Below, piece after piece: positions 1 to 14,400 of a stretch of DNA of 64,000 bases. The notes beneath the pieces were generated by a model. The model saw only the letters and a program-made list of their open reading frames with translations, made no database searches and was not told the origin of the DNA. The position numbers were made by a program, and so were the translations under genes. Numbering within the stretch: the stretch's first letter is position 1; each line of letters begins with the position of its first letter. This DNA comes from Hippasteria phrygiana (lineage: Eukaryota > Echinodermata > Asteroidea > Valvatida > Goniasteridae): the NCBI GenBank assembly GCA_037893225.1, contig JAZGUH010000154.1, positions 186,001 to 250,000 on the forward strand, read 5' to 3'.

Positions 1-64
1 GAAGATGCGAAGAACCACAAAGCAAAAAAAAAAAAAAATGTAAACAAGTATTTAATAAACTTAC

Positions 65-3000
65 ATCAGTAACCTTGGCAACAAAGACATAGCTTCCTAC
101 AGTGTCTGGCCAATCAAGTCGCTGCCAAAACTCACGAATCTGAGACAGAAGAGAAAGGTGGAAGTAACAATCAAAACTTTGCTGAAAGATACATCAACAA
201 ATTTATTGGAATGTGTTTAACTAATCAAGAACTCGTCATCCACTAATAACACTTTTTACTGTTTATAAATTGTTTAACCCCTTGCCTCCGGCAAACAATA
301 GGCACCACACTGAATAGAGAATGACAAAGGAATGCCTTTGTCAAAGCTCATTTGAATAGCTTGTGATTGGGATGAGGACTGGAGGGCTTGTGATGGACTT
401 GCAGGGACTTGCAGGGACTTGCAGGGACTTGCAGGGACTTGCAGGGACTTGCAGGGACTTGCAGGGACTTGCAGGGACTTGCAGGGACTTGCAGGGACTT
501 GTGATAGACTCGACTACATCTCTGTTCATCGCACTTGGAGCCCCCTTTTGTTTGAAAAAGCTCTATCTATTCAAAACTCCCATTCAAGAACAATATAGTT
601 GAAATATGAATGGATTGAGTATGTGTAGGAATCCGCCTATAGACGTCAACCGACCAAAGGGTCTTTTTCAAACCGCAGCTATGGCCATCGTCCGTATTCA
701 AGAGGTTAACATGTATTTATCATCATAACAAACACCAGAATTAAGATCAATTTTCCTCTACCACTCTTGATGACGAGATCACATACCTGGGCAAAGCATG
801 TTGCAACATCTACTGCTGATGTACTGTGTTTCACTATGGTATCAACCAAGGCAACCTGAAACAAGATTACAAAGCGATGTCCGCTCTCAAAGTTGTGACA
901 CATTTACACTGTGAACAAGTAACAATGGATTAAGTGCCAAGTAACAATGGGTGTTCATTGTTAGGACACCATTTTTCTTTTGTTAGATGTTCATAGTGTT
1001 AATTGTTAAGTTTCCCCCATTCAACAATAATAACATGCCCTTTTTAAACCAAAACTTCAGCATTCTTGATTCTTTCTTATACTGCTCTTTAACCCAAACC
1101 GTCCCAAATACGCCAAAATCAAACACCATGTTGTGTTGTATTTTGATGGGTTCAGGACTGTAGAGCCTTGGCACCATTACTTTACATGGAGCTATGATGC
1201 CCCAATTTATCTAAGTATAAAGAATATGCCATATAGCTACACATAAGGATTTTGACGGATTCAGGACACTTCCCAGTAAAAATGCAACAGGGGTTAGGGT
1301 TAATACATGAAATCATTTCTCAATGTAAGTGTTCATGACAGTGATATATTCCTTATAATTACCTGATCCAACTCCACAGCTTTCTTGATTCTTTCCTTGG
1401 CTCTCTTTCTGGACACATTCAACCATTTGTCAACAGCTTTCTTGAAGAACTTGTGATAGTCTTTGATTTCCAGATCAGCTTGGTCTCTGCATGAAGCCAA
1501 AGGACGAAGCAATTAACCATATCAGGAAATTTACAAAATAAAATAGTCATTTTTGTCCTCCTCGAATTTTACAGCTTGAACATGTTCCCAACTGTATACG
1601 ATTTCTGGATGCAACAGTATCAACAATGACTAAGGGCCTTGCCACACAAGGCAACTTTTACAAGCAAAAAAGAACCAACAGACGGCACTGCAGGCAAAAG
1701 GAATCCTTCGGTAGCACAAGAGAACATTTTCTGACAGCGTATCGACATTCCTAAGAAAATGATCTGAAAATTGTAATGTGAATGTTTTTCCACTTTGAGA
1801 TTGCCTGTAACTGATTACCTGTAAATTGCCTCATGGCCCATACACTACAAACACTTTAATACAAAACAAATTTCACAATCATTACAAAGGATGGAATCGT
1901 TACAATTTCATGAGAATAAAAGTCAAATTTATTGTCTTCCCTTGCACCTGATTAGTTTATTCAAAACACAGTTTTGCACAATCTCCCTTCTTGGAGGTCC
2001 TAAAAACGTACTCTAACCAGACTCCCTAAGAAAGTAAAGCAAGCTAATTAGTCTGTCACGAGCCAATGTGGCCCATCAGGCCGGGGTTTATCTCCGGTTT
2101 CTGTAGCATGAAACGACTGAGAATATTTCTATTCCCCCTGGACGGGATGCTAGTCCATCGCAGGTTACTCCCCAGCTAATGCTGGTACCCATTTATACTC
2201 CTGGGTGGAGAGAGGCAAGTGGGGATGAAGCGGCTTTCCCAAGGGCACAACATGACCAGTAGCTGGATTCGAACCCCTGACCCTCTAATCATGAGTCACA
2301 AATCCTAACCAAGGGGTGAGATTGGCCAAAAATGAAAAATCCACGAAATGCACAAAAAACCACGAAAAATCCACAAGGACCCCAGATCCACATATGTGAC
2401 CCGCTCTGCAAAAAGGGCACTTATGTTGCAAAATTTGAAAATAGTGTTTTATATATAGCTGGAAAGGCTATTTTATAAGCTTTCATATGGTATATGTCTG
2501 AGGTCTCTAGCATTTTGCAATCACGAGATATTTGGAAATTTGCATGTTTGTTTTCAGGCATTTCTTGAAATTACTTAAGGAGAAACAAGCCAATTAAAAA
2601 AACAAAAAGCAAAGCAATAGATGGAAGCACTCGACAAAAACACATTCTTTTTCCAACTTTACTCACTGAAATCAAAGATTTTGGATATGAAATAGAATAA
2701 TATAGGTATCAAAGATGCAAAAAATTCCCTCCCTTCAAAATCACTTGTTTGAAGAATTTTTCACCCTCTTCACATTGAACGGCCCATAACTCGTAAAAGC
2801 ATACAGCGACTTATGTGCCCTTTTTGCAGAGCGGGTCACATATAGTATGTATTTGCCTAAAGGCACCCCCTTAAAATATCCGTTTTTATTGGTCTATATC
2901 CACTTTTACAGGTAAAAACACCTTTAGGACAACACCTCAGGAATTCAAGACTGCAAAAGAGATTCTTTTAAAATTCTGAAATCCCGACAAAAAAACCTGA

Positions 3001-4939
3001 AATCAGAAAAAATCCTGACAAATCTCACCCCTGCTAACCACTAGACCACACACTCCCCATTCCCTAAGAAATGTTCCATCCTTAATTTTGTTAGTGCCAC
3101 ACGATTAAACTTACTTCTCCAGGAGATGTTCCGAGAAGCTAACAAAGTCCCTGAGAGCAAGGTAGAGCTCAAAGAGGGCAATGCTTCGTTGGCTGTTCTC
3201 CTCCCCCTCCACATCCGCATCATCCAAGGATGTAGAGGAGACACATCTTTTTACATCGGCCATCAACTACACGGACAATATTAAAGAGGACCAAGTAAAT
3301 GTAAACAGGAATGATGGAACACACTTTACATTTTTTATTAATTATATCAACGGTGACTTGATATTGTGGTAATACATGGCGGTCACAGCAATAAACACAC
3401 AAACAGAGTTGTAGTCGAGTCCCTGCAAGTCCTTTCACAAGTCCTTTCACAAGTCCTTTCACAAGTCCAGTCACACTGTGAATCCCTTGGATGTGATTTC
3501 CTATTCAAAATGGACATGAGGATTAAGAGAATGTGATTTTAACAATGAGGGTCCAAAATCACATCCTACTCTATTTAAAATCACATCTGAAGCCTGTGAA
3601 CTATTATCCCACCCTGACAAAGAGTACATTGTGACTTCTGGGTTTAACAGCTTAAACCACATTGTGATTCTGGATTCTGGATTCTGGATGTGATTTTGGA
3701 CCCTCATTGTTAAAATCACATTCTCTTAATCCTCCTGTCCATTCTGATAGGAAATCACATCCAAGGGGTTCATAGTGTCAGAAGTCCTTTCATAAAGCCG
3801 GTCACAAGTAACTGGATGAACAATGATAAATGAATGCCTTTGTCAAAGCTCATTTGAATAGCTTGTGATTGGGATTAGGACTGGAGGGCTTGTGATGGAC
3901 TTGTAGGGACTTGTGATGGACTCGATTACATCTCCGACACATAAACAAAAAGCAACTTGGATTGGGTTTGAATCAGTTTGTATTCCTGACCAATTTTCCT
4001 TCCTCGACAGGTATTAGCTTACAAGCAGAATAATGAAAGACATGAAATAACTTAACTTCATGTCTTCCATTAGCTCATTTTATGGGAAGTGAGTGAATTA
4101 CTACCATAAAAGTAAACAAAAAATAATAATAATAATAATAATAATGCGGTGCTTATATAGCGCTTTATACAAATGTCTCAAAGCGCTTCACAGTTATACC
4201 CCTAGTCATCAGGCCATGAGATCAGTTCTGTGCAGCAGTTCGAGATCAGCGCAATCTGTTCTCTACCCTCACAGGTACCCATTTATACTCCTGGGTGGAG
4301 AGAGGCAATTGTAGTAAAGTGTCTTGCCCAAGAACATAAGCACCATAATCCCACGTTCGAACCCATGTACCATCATCACACGTGAGTCAGACACGGTAAC
4401 CATTAGACCACGGTGCCCCACTACAAAATACTACCCAAAAAAAGTAAAATATAAATTGTTTATTTAACTCACTTTCTTGGCGATTTCCTGATAGACAATG
4501 GTGAAGTAGGGAATCTCGAAGACCGTCTCATACGTGTTGTGGACAAACTTGCAGAGTCGTTGAGCCTGGCCACTGATGACGTTGGTCAGAGCAGCTAGAG
4601 ACGAAACCGTCTCTATCTCAGGCTTGGCTTCAACCATCTCAGCATGCTTCTTGGAGTACCAACTTCTAATATCCTCCTGAAAGAGAGAATTATGGGTAAA
4701 CCTGAGAAATTGGACACCCAGGGTACAAGGTACGTCCAATAGATTGATATAATAATGGATAAACTACTAGCCTGTACTGATCAACTATTACACTGCACTT
4801 TTTAAGAGTTAAAAGAAATTACTGAATGTTGTTGTGACGCCAGTGTACTCAAATGTGAAGTACTTAGGGTGAAATTTAAAACTTAAGATTTTATTTTTTT
4901 GCAATTTGTTTTCCTTAGGTTTTTTTAGTTTTTTTTTTT

Positions 4940-4970
<31 letters not shown>

Positions 4971-7833
4971 TGGGTTAATTTTTGTTTTCAAGACAGCAAT
5001 CTTTATCCCCTTGCCACCGGTTGTGCCAATCTCTTCATTTTCAATCCATTATTGGGGTATTGTGTACATTATGCTTGGCTGCACAAGCCTCTTGTTTCCG
5101 TTTTGCTTGGCTGCACAAGCCAGCATGGCATCCCGGTGCCCGGCCCCCCCCCCCCCCCCCCCCCCCCATGTAAAACCCGAGGTCAAGGACTGAGGTATAA
5201 AGTCTGAATTTGTAAAGAAGGCATTTTAAAAATAACAGTGTGGAGATTTGTCTGAATATTTTTAATGGGCCAACTGGCTGACGAGTTAGTGGTGGAGAGT
5301 TGAAAGGATATTGCCTACCAGGATTGCCGTCAGGACGACAGTCCGACAGTTGGGTTGAAACAACCTATTCCGCTCAGCAAACTCCATGTCATTGATCTGA
5401 GCCAGACATCTACAGGAAAAAATGATGAAATCTTATTCAGTACTTTCGATGACTGCAATAAATATTGTAGCACTTAGTACAGATATAACGTAATATTTGA
5501 TACAGATGATGATTCCATTCCATTTTTATTAATGGAAGTTCGCCCCAAACAAGGCTAAAAGTGACTCGAGGTATGGAGGTACAAAGGGAAAAAAAGAACA
5601 AAAGATGCAAGAGATAGGAATTAATATTCCTCTTGAAGCAGGAAAGATCGTAAGATGAAGGGAAACGTGCACCAGGCAAAGAATTCCAGAGAGATACAGA
5701 ACGAGGGAAAGAGCTATTGCCATAACTTTCCGTTCTACATCGAGACAAAAGCAGCGGAACAGTTTTGAAACTAAGGGGACAAAGCAGCGCCGGTGCCTGC
5801 CGGCTGCTGCCCTTTTTCTCTGTTTTTCTTGTGCAGAACTGCCAAAAGTTGGGTGGGGGTAGGCATTTCCCACAAGTGGAAAAATTGGGGGAGGGGGGGG
5901 GGCAATGCTCCCCAGCCTCCCGTTCCGCCACCGTTGCACCTAGATACAGCTAGAGTATATTGGTAGAAACAGGCGAAACCAGAGTTTCACGCTCAAACAC
6001 CCTAACTGGAGGAACCAAGCTGGACAAGCCGGTGGAACATTTACCAAGAAAATATCTCTAGAACAGACTACATGGTGCAAACCAGACAAGCCCTATATTC
6101 ATAAGCATCTGGTTCAAAAGTTTTCATATTTCAATACATTTACATTCTTTTCCGAATAAGCCAGTTCGGTATCTCAAAGGTCAAAGGTTATTTGGGGTAA
6201 AATTGCTGACGTAATGTCATGCCATGTTACGTGAAAGCCCATTCTGATTGAATTTAACTCACGCGCGTTGTGCGACCACCCTTTGCGTTCACACACGCGC
6301 GCGTTAGGTCACGCAGGTCATTCGGGATAAAATGTCATTGTGCACATGCGCAGTTAAAATACCGAACTGGATTATTCTTGACAGCGTATCACACAAATTT
6401 TAATTCATCAAATAATGAGTAATATGATCTGAATGGAATGGACTTACAGCAGAAGATATTGCAGTCGTCTGAGTGCAGGTTTGTTTGTTGGTGGGAACAT
6501 GTCTTGCTGTCTGTGCAGCATGTTCAACGCATAGGTGATGAAACTGTGGAAGGACTCCTGTAGATAGTGCTCCTGTTGTTCAAATGGAACGTCAATATTC
6601 AGTTTTATACAACACCTGAATAAATCCCAGCCATCTGATTGGTGGATCGTCGATCACGTGTGCATTGATTTATTCGTCCCATCGCACGACGCGAACCCGC
6701 ACCGCCCAAAAAAGTTCTATCACATGGTTCTATCAAACGGTATACGCATTTGATAGAACTTCCCCGCCGCCACCACACGGCTGTCATTGGACTGGTTCCC
6801 GGTCCCTCCATTGTCCTTCGTACTTCAAATGTATATTATATACATATGGGGACCGGGAACCAGTCTAGGCTGAATTTACACAAAATGGAACAGAGGGTTG
6901 GGAAAACTTTGGAGGGGTTGAAAATTCCAGGGTACCTCAGACTGAATTAATTTTTAAATGTTTAGGTAACACTGCAACCAATGTTGCAACAAAGTTGTTC
7001 GTATAATTTCCTTTTAAATTATAGGCAAAAACAACTGCATGAAAAATCACATAATTCTTGCCTGCCACTGTCTAACTTAAATCAACAGAGGGCGTCTTAC
7101 AGCAAACATGAGTAACTTGGCCCTATGCAGCAACTTTACCTCATCTGCCGATAGTGCATACGGCTTCCATGATCTTTTGAGTGTCTCGCCGTATGTATAG
7201 AAGGACTTGAAGTCAATGACACACATCGTACACTCTTGACTGTATGCCAGCCAACGACTGCAAATAAAACGGGATAAACTAGGTGATTGTGGGCACTACT
7301 AGAGACTTGCTCAGGACAGTTCCTTTGACAGGTTTTGCTATGCAACGCGAGTAGCTCGCACAGGAACTAAATGATCGGTATTAACATACTTACCAGAGGG
7401 ACTGATGCAAGTCTGATATCTCGTATTGCACGGCATGTTGTTGTAGGACAGTCGTCTTTAGCTGTGGAGGGCAGCACTCGCCTACACCCTTGTCCTAGCT
7501 ACCTTACGATGTACTTACCAGAGGGACTGATGCAAGTCTGATATCTCGTACTGTATGGCATGTTGTTGTAGCTATAGGACGGTCTTAGCTGTGGAGGGTA
7601 GCACACCCCACTATCCTAGCTACCGTACAATGTACTTACCAGAGGGACTGTTGCAAGTCTGATATCTCGTACTGTATGGCATGTTGTTGTAGGACGGTCT
7701 TAGCTGTGGAGGGTAGTTCGCCGTCCCATGCACCTAACTGGTCAAGCCTGGCTACCTCGTGATGTACGACGTGAAACCACAACACTCGATGGACCACCGT
7801 TGGACTCAGCACTTGGTAGGACTGATTAGCTCG
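65..7833 (-). CDS. UNC13D: UNC13D-like exons 12-20, MUN domain part
   Basis: Nine exons (7833-7640 down to 139-65) encode residues 369-752, all helical MUN-type sequence. Landmarks: HHEVARLDQLGAWDGEL and ISDLQQSLCRWLAYS in exons 12-13, YFTIVYQE in exon 16, LFELYLALRDFV in exon 17, AKERIKKAVELDQ in exon 18, KHSTSAVDVATCFAQ in exon 19 and REFWQRLDWPD in exon 20. In the family this domain opens and templates syntaxin-containing SNARE assembly. The last exon seen ends at a clean donor (GTAAGT at 64), so the gene continues beyond the window. Exon 12 has decayed partial copies in the following intron. Confidence 0.92.
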
Positions 7834-10800
7834 CTAGACCAAAAAAAAACAAAAATCAAAACTGGAGTAACGGGACAAAATATCAAATCAAATATTGAAG
7901 CGCGTCCTTATCTGTAGCAAAAGGAAAACGACTTGGTAACAAAATCCATCTCTTATAACAAAGTAACTATAAAACGTAAAAGCCAAACTTCAATAGTTGA
8001 ATACATAGCATAAGAAAAAATGGATGACATAAAGCCAAAGACAAGTTTGATAAACTGAGACTAAGGGTGAAGTTCACAACCAAAAACAGTCCAATGCCTC
8101 TCACATTGTTATTGACCATACAGCGATACTTTTCAGGCAAACATGTCTCAAGTCCATCTGACATACCAGCAAAGACATTTTCATCTTGAGGAGGATCATT
8201 CCATGCACTGTCTTGGATCGACTTGACTTGCTCTTTAAAAGGAACCAGTCAGATAAGCCCCAGCTTGGAATACTCTGTAAAGGAAAACAAAAAAAGAATA
8301 ATCATTTTTAATGAAATAATCAACTTGTGGAAAACACACATTACACAGAACAAAATGCAAGATGTCTCACCGTATTTCAATTTCTGAATACACAAGTGAA
8401 AAAAAAACCTTCAGGAGTTGTACATGAACGAGACTGGCAATTCATGACAGATTCAAGTAAACAACAGCTTTTTATGCAAGTTCACCCCGAATAAGGCTGA
8501 AAGCTACTTTAAGTACAGAGCTACAAAAATGAAAAAGGATCAAGGATGCAAGAGGTAGGAATTCAGATTCCTATTTTTTTTTATTTTTATGCAAATCACC
8601 CACCACAAGCCCTAGGGCACTCGAGGTGTGAGCTACAGAGGATTATGTGGAAGAACCAGCCCCTCACACTGAAACAAGACCAGCTAATCTCTTCACAGTA
8701 TGAATAGGGTAGGGGTGGGTAACTAGTCCACTGCAAGGCATTAATAATGCCTCTACCCATATGAAGCGTAGAAGTGCTATAGCCCAGGACTGGGCTCGAA
8801 CCCACAACCTGCAGAATTACCCACAGACCTTGAATTCAATGTGCCAAAACCACCAGGCCACAGCACTTCCACGAAAGCCTATTGAAGCAGAAAAGACTAT
8901 AAAACACGAGGGAAAACTGTGGCAAACTATGAATGTCCTTTCACTCACATCTAGTTTGATGTTGACATGCCCCAGAAAATCATCAGGGTTACTCCCTCCG
9001 AGCTTGGTTGACTGAATCACCTCCTTCAGTAATCTTTAACAAAATTTGCCAAAAAGTATAGTTTAAAAATTAGACACATATACTCATTTCGTCACAAATT
9101 ACTTGAACCCCTTTGTCGTGCTTTAGGTTATGAATTCACAATAAAGAATAAGCCAGTTCGGTATTTCAACTGCGCATGTGCACAATGTCAAAGCGCGTGT
9201 GAACGCAAATGGTGGTCGCACAACGCGCAAGTGTTAAATTCAATCAGAATGGGCTTTCACGTAACATGGCGTGACATTACGTCAGCAATTTTATCCCGAA
9301 TAACCTTTGACCTTTGAGATACCGAACTGGTTTATTACAAGCAAGTGCAATATGAACCACTAAAGCACAGTTTCCGATAAGAAACTTTCCGTATCATGCT
9401 AATTAATACATATCAAACGGAAGTGCATACGCTGGAATAAAATTGGACAGAATACTGAGTATGTCTCCTGAGCAATAACAAGAATTTACCAAAAACATGC
9501 ACATTTTGCTGTTAACATGCAAATACCAAACCAAATGACACGTAGTAATTGATGCAATTTAACTGCAGAAAACATTTTTAAAATTCACTGCATGACTTTC
9601 TATTTAAAAATGTTCCAATTTTATAACATTGGTTTAACCCCAACAGTCCTGAATCCTCCAATTTGAATATGATTTTGCACACCCTTAGGGAGTTGGGGTT
9701 AAAATACTAAAAGCCTCTTTGCTGATTCATTTCTTGCAAAGACCCTAAGGGAAGTTTGAGGTTTAAAAATATTTTATTTGTAATATTTAAACTTCAAAAC
9801 TCTAACGAGTATTAAGTTTTAGTTTCAATTCATTCCCTTTGGGTGCGCAAAGCAATTTAAGGATCTTGAAGCACAAGCTTTCAATGTGAGAACTTTATGA
9901 ATATTAATTTTAATTTACCAGCCAGCACAGGCAAAAAAACACACAAGTATTTTGCCTCTTTTTTGGCAGTAAGTAATCTTCATCACGCAAGGTGGCATAA
10001 GTTAAATCACAAGGGTTCTTACATCAATCACACAGAACTGTTTGAAGATGGAATCTGTGTTGGGGATGGTGTAAATGAGGAGAGAGATTTTTGCCATCTC
10101 CTCACGTAATGCACTAAGCACTGTATCCGCCAAGAGACTGGATAAAAAAACTGGCAAAAATTCACAGGCTTACTCCTCACAGGAGGTCATGGGTTCGAGT
10201 CCCGCCCAAGAAGGCCTGTGAATTTTTTTCCCACAGGCTTTTGGAAAGCACTGATGAGCATACACTACTTAAATACACTACCATCAAGAGAGGGCAAAAA
10301 ATCTCTCTTCTCATTCACATAGAACTGCACACTTCTTCAAATCAATTTACATATGTGTACATGTAGCAAGAAACAAAGGGTAAAATAAACAAAAACTTGC
10401 ATCCCTTTTCACTTATCAAAAAACACATTACAAATTCTTATCAATAAAATGAGATCACGTTTACATGCTAACTTTAAACCAGTCAGAAAAAAATTGATTG
10501 CCTGCAGAATAAAATTATCAGGGATTCAGTCAAGTCCATCACAAGTCCATCACAAGTCCATCACAAGTCCATCAAAAGTCCATACCAAGTCCCTGCAAGT
10601 CCATCACAAGCCCTCTAGTCCTAATTCCAATCACAATTAGCTATTCAAATGAGCTTTGACGAAGGCATTCCTTTGTCATTATTCATCCAGTTACTTGTGA
10701 CCAGCTTTATGGAAGGACTTCTGACTGGACTTGCAGGGACTCGACTACAGCTCTGAAAATTAAGTGCTTGATTCCTTACCCAACCACGTCCCAAGGGGGA

Positions 10801-11462
10801 AATATATAGAACAGCAGCCTTTAAAGTTTGTTCAACCAGTCTGTGATGAAGGATGTCTAATACCCATTACCTTATACACAAAGATACTTAACAATTTGCC
10901 TCCAAAACCAAAGATAGAGAAAATAAATTCAGTAAAATCAAACCAAACACAACTTAAATACAATGGAAAAATACAGGTAACGTACCATATTCACAGGTGC
11001 CTCAGCCTAAGTTACAATACAAAACTATAAGATTGTAGCTTAAGCTCAGGCACTGTACCACATAGACTTACCATTTGCCAAATAAGAGAATGGCTGCAGC
11101 ACAAACAAATCAAAAATCAAAAATGTGATCATTTCACTTAAGAAGAAACCAAAACTTGTATATTATGATTACATATCTCCTAAAACTGTGTACCGTAACA
11201 ATTAGAGATTGAAAACTACCGACGTTGGAGGGGAGTTCTTTGGAGTTTTGTTGGTCCATGGACATTTACATCAATGCAAACAATATGAAGCTCCTAGAAT
11301 ACCCAATCGAGTGCTTCGTCCACGTTCACGGTTCTGATTGGTTGAAATATTTGAAATAGGCTACGGCTGTGGTACTGGAGATGGAGCAGAAATTGTAACC
11401 AAAATCTCGACACATGATCTTCAAAATCCTTCAAGGTCAACGGTTCGTGCTCATGGGCTTCG

Positions 11463-11493
<31 letters not shown>

Positions 11494-14400
11494 CGGTCGG
11501 GGGCAAGGGGAAACTTCCCTCCCCAAATTATTATTTTTTTAAAAGAGACAAAAAAAGAAAAAAGAAGAGAGGGTCAAAGTCAATGTCGTAATCAATTGAA
11601 TGTACATTTAACACTCGAAACCTGCTGAAAGGGGCCTAAAATGCAGCTATATACAATAGGTCTAGGTGTCGCGGTCTTGAACAAAGCGTCGAGTGATGTC
11701 CAGCACCCCCCTCCCCTTTCGATTTTTCCACGGCCGGTGATTTCTCCCTTTGCTGCTTTCTGCTGAGTGCTTTCCCCCCTCTAGAAAAAATCAGAATAGC
11801 CGTCTGTAATTACCTCTTCATTCCTTTAACACTCTGAATATCTCCAGACTTTTTGACGACTTCCAAGACAGTGGTTTCTTCATCATGGTCCCTGCACAGA
11901 AAGAGTTTTGCAATTATTGTTTACCTCGTTGGTTCAATTAGTGTCCAGTCACTATGAACCCCTTCGATGTGATTTCCTATTCAGAATGGACAGGAGGATT
12001 AAGAGAATGTGATTTTAACAATGAGGGTCCAAAATCACATCAAGAGTCCAGAATCACAATGCGGTTTAAGCTGTTAAACCCAGAAGTCACAATGTACTCT
12101 TTGTCAGGGTGGGATAATAGTTCACAGACTTCAGATGTGATATTAAATAGAGTAGGATGTGATTTTGGACCCTCATTGTTAAAATCACAATAGGAAATCA
12201 CATCCAAGGGATTCACAGTGTGTCTCTATGGTTCAATAGCATAATCAAGAATTTTCTGGATTATTGCAATAGCGTGATTGCAAATGCATTATTTTCTAAA
12301 ATTAGTTTGATTCCAACAACAGGCTGAAAGCATATTGCACATAAACACATTTTGGTTAACCCTAACGACCCCAAGCCTTACAAACTCCAACAGCAGGTTG
12401 CGTTGAATTTTGATGGGTTCAGGACTGTAGTGCCTTGGCACCATTGCTTTACATGGAGCTATATGATGCCCCAATTTGTCTATTAAGTCCAAAGAATGTG
12501 CCATAGGTATACTGCATTGTGTTGGATTTTGACAGGTTGAGGACACTTCCTAGTAAAAATGCCTAGGGGGTTAGGGTTAATGTCGTTTGGAATCACACAT
12601 GGATATAAATGGATGTGTGAAATTACACAACCAGCATGCTCTATTGTATACACTGAATATTTTACCCTTGTTCATCATTTTCATATCTGGGATATTCATG
12701 TACAATCTACCGAGTGTATAATCATTTCTTTCATTTGGTTCTATCAAGCAATAACCAGGAGTGAGATTTGAGGAAAATTAAATATCCACGAAAGATTCAG
12801 AGACATCTGATTTGCATAGCATTGCTGCAAAATTAACACAGGAAAACTGCATTTTCTACCAAAAGATACAGTTCAGAATTGCCAAAAATAGAAAAATAGG
12901 GTCATCAAAATTAAAAGCAGACTGTTTCAGGGTTGCAGGGGTCATTTTGGAATGATAAAAAAATATAAATTTAAGGACCAAAAAAAATCCGGAAGACGTC
13001 TCACAAAAAATCAGGAAATCAGGAAAAATCCGGAGAAATCACACCCCTGAATAACTTACCATACATCGATGTGAAACCAACCACTGTGTACATCACAATC
13101 CAGATTACTGTAAGAATTATGGCAAACAGAGAAGAAATGAATGAATCTCGACGAAAGCGACATCTCTTCACAAACTGAGCTCAAAACATGGTTGGATGCA
13201 AACAAAGGTAGGCAACAGAAGATTTCTCAACTGAAGCTGGTTTGAGATATGATCAGTATACTACATGATAGGGGTGTGCATTTACGGGTATTAAAAGAAC
13301 CGGGTACCCGATTGAACAAAATACGGATACCCGGGTACCCGGGTACCCGGGTACCCGGGTAAAGAAACTCAACCGTTAAAGAAACTCAAACGTTAAAGAA
13401 ACTCAACCCAAAACTTCCAATCCCGGAAGTTGTGAATAATATCTTTCTCTGAGATTAAAAAAGTCTAAATTCAGACAAAATTCTGAAAATCTACAGTCAT
13501 GCCTGTCCAGTAAACATGGTCACTTCTCCACCTTTGTGTGTGCCGGCACGCGCATGCACCGGCATCATCACAAAAGACTTGTCCGGAAGCTTTATACAGT
13601 TGTATTTATTGTGGATTATGAGGCATGCTATTATGTCTCGTCAAGGCTCTTATCCATACCCAGACTGCAAAAACCACGACCAGTAAATTCCCTTTGTCAA
13701 CTTTCGTGAGCGTCATAAACACGAAATCTGTGCTGTTTCCCCACATAGTCCGGTATTAATTTTGAAAATTCCCAACAAATAACATTCAAAACCTTTCTTT
13801 TTTCATTTTCTGGGAAGTAACTATGCGATAATGTCAAGTTGTACAGGTACTCGATTCCATAATCATGAAACCGGTTCCTGACATGAACGGTCGGGTACTC
13901 GAGTACCCGGTTCCAATGCACACCCCTACTACATGATGTAAACACTATTAAAATAACTCTGTAGCAGTTCAACCTCTCGAATACAAACGGCTATGACCGC
14001 AGTTTGATCAAGTCCACCTAGCCGGTTGTCATCTATACGTGCATTCCTGTGCATACTCACAAGCCCATCTTGGCATACCAGCACCCCATTAATAAAAGTC
14101 GGCCGCAGGGGGGTTTAATGAAATCTCTACAGGAACAACACGGTCATGTTTACTTACAAGCGGAAGTGTTCATTCCACTTGGGGTTGAGTTGCTCCTTGA
14201 TGATGCTAGTTGACTGCAGACCTTGGTTGCTATGACTACCTTTCTCCTTGTGACGATGCGGTTGGCAGGTGCCTTGGGATGCACTGGACTGAGTAACAAA
14301 TGGTTTCTTAGATTCACCATTTGGCAAGATCCCCATTACACAGAAAGGATCACTCAGCCCTGAGTTAGGAACGAGAAGTGGATACTTCCATCAGAATAAT

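Noticed and set aside
363..602. Frame with GLAGTCRDLQ repeats
   Set aside because: Translation of the GCAGGGACTT minisatellite.
1289..1303. Telomere-like TTAGGGTTAA sequences scattered through the window
   Set aside because: They are the termini of TTAA-flanked elements, never longer than two telomere units, and not interstitial telomere arrays.
7394..7461. First considered as the real UNC13D exon 12
   Set aside because: The copy at 7640-7833 extends 5' with HHEVARLDQLGAWDGEL, matches the family and fits both phases, so 7394-7461 is a partial duplicate.
10023..10128. Exon-like minus-strand frame (LLADTVLSALREEMAKISLL...) with good splice-like borders in the UNC13D intron between exons 9 and 10
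   Set aside because: Exons 9 and 10 already join in phase and match the C2 domain without a gap; adding this piece breaks the frame. Kept only as a possible exon of unknown identity.
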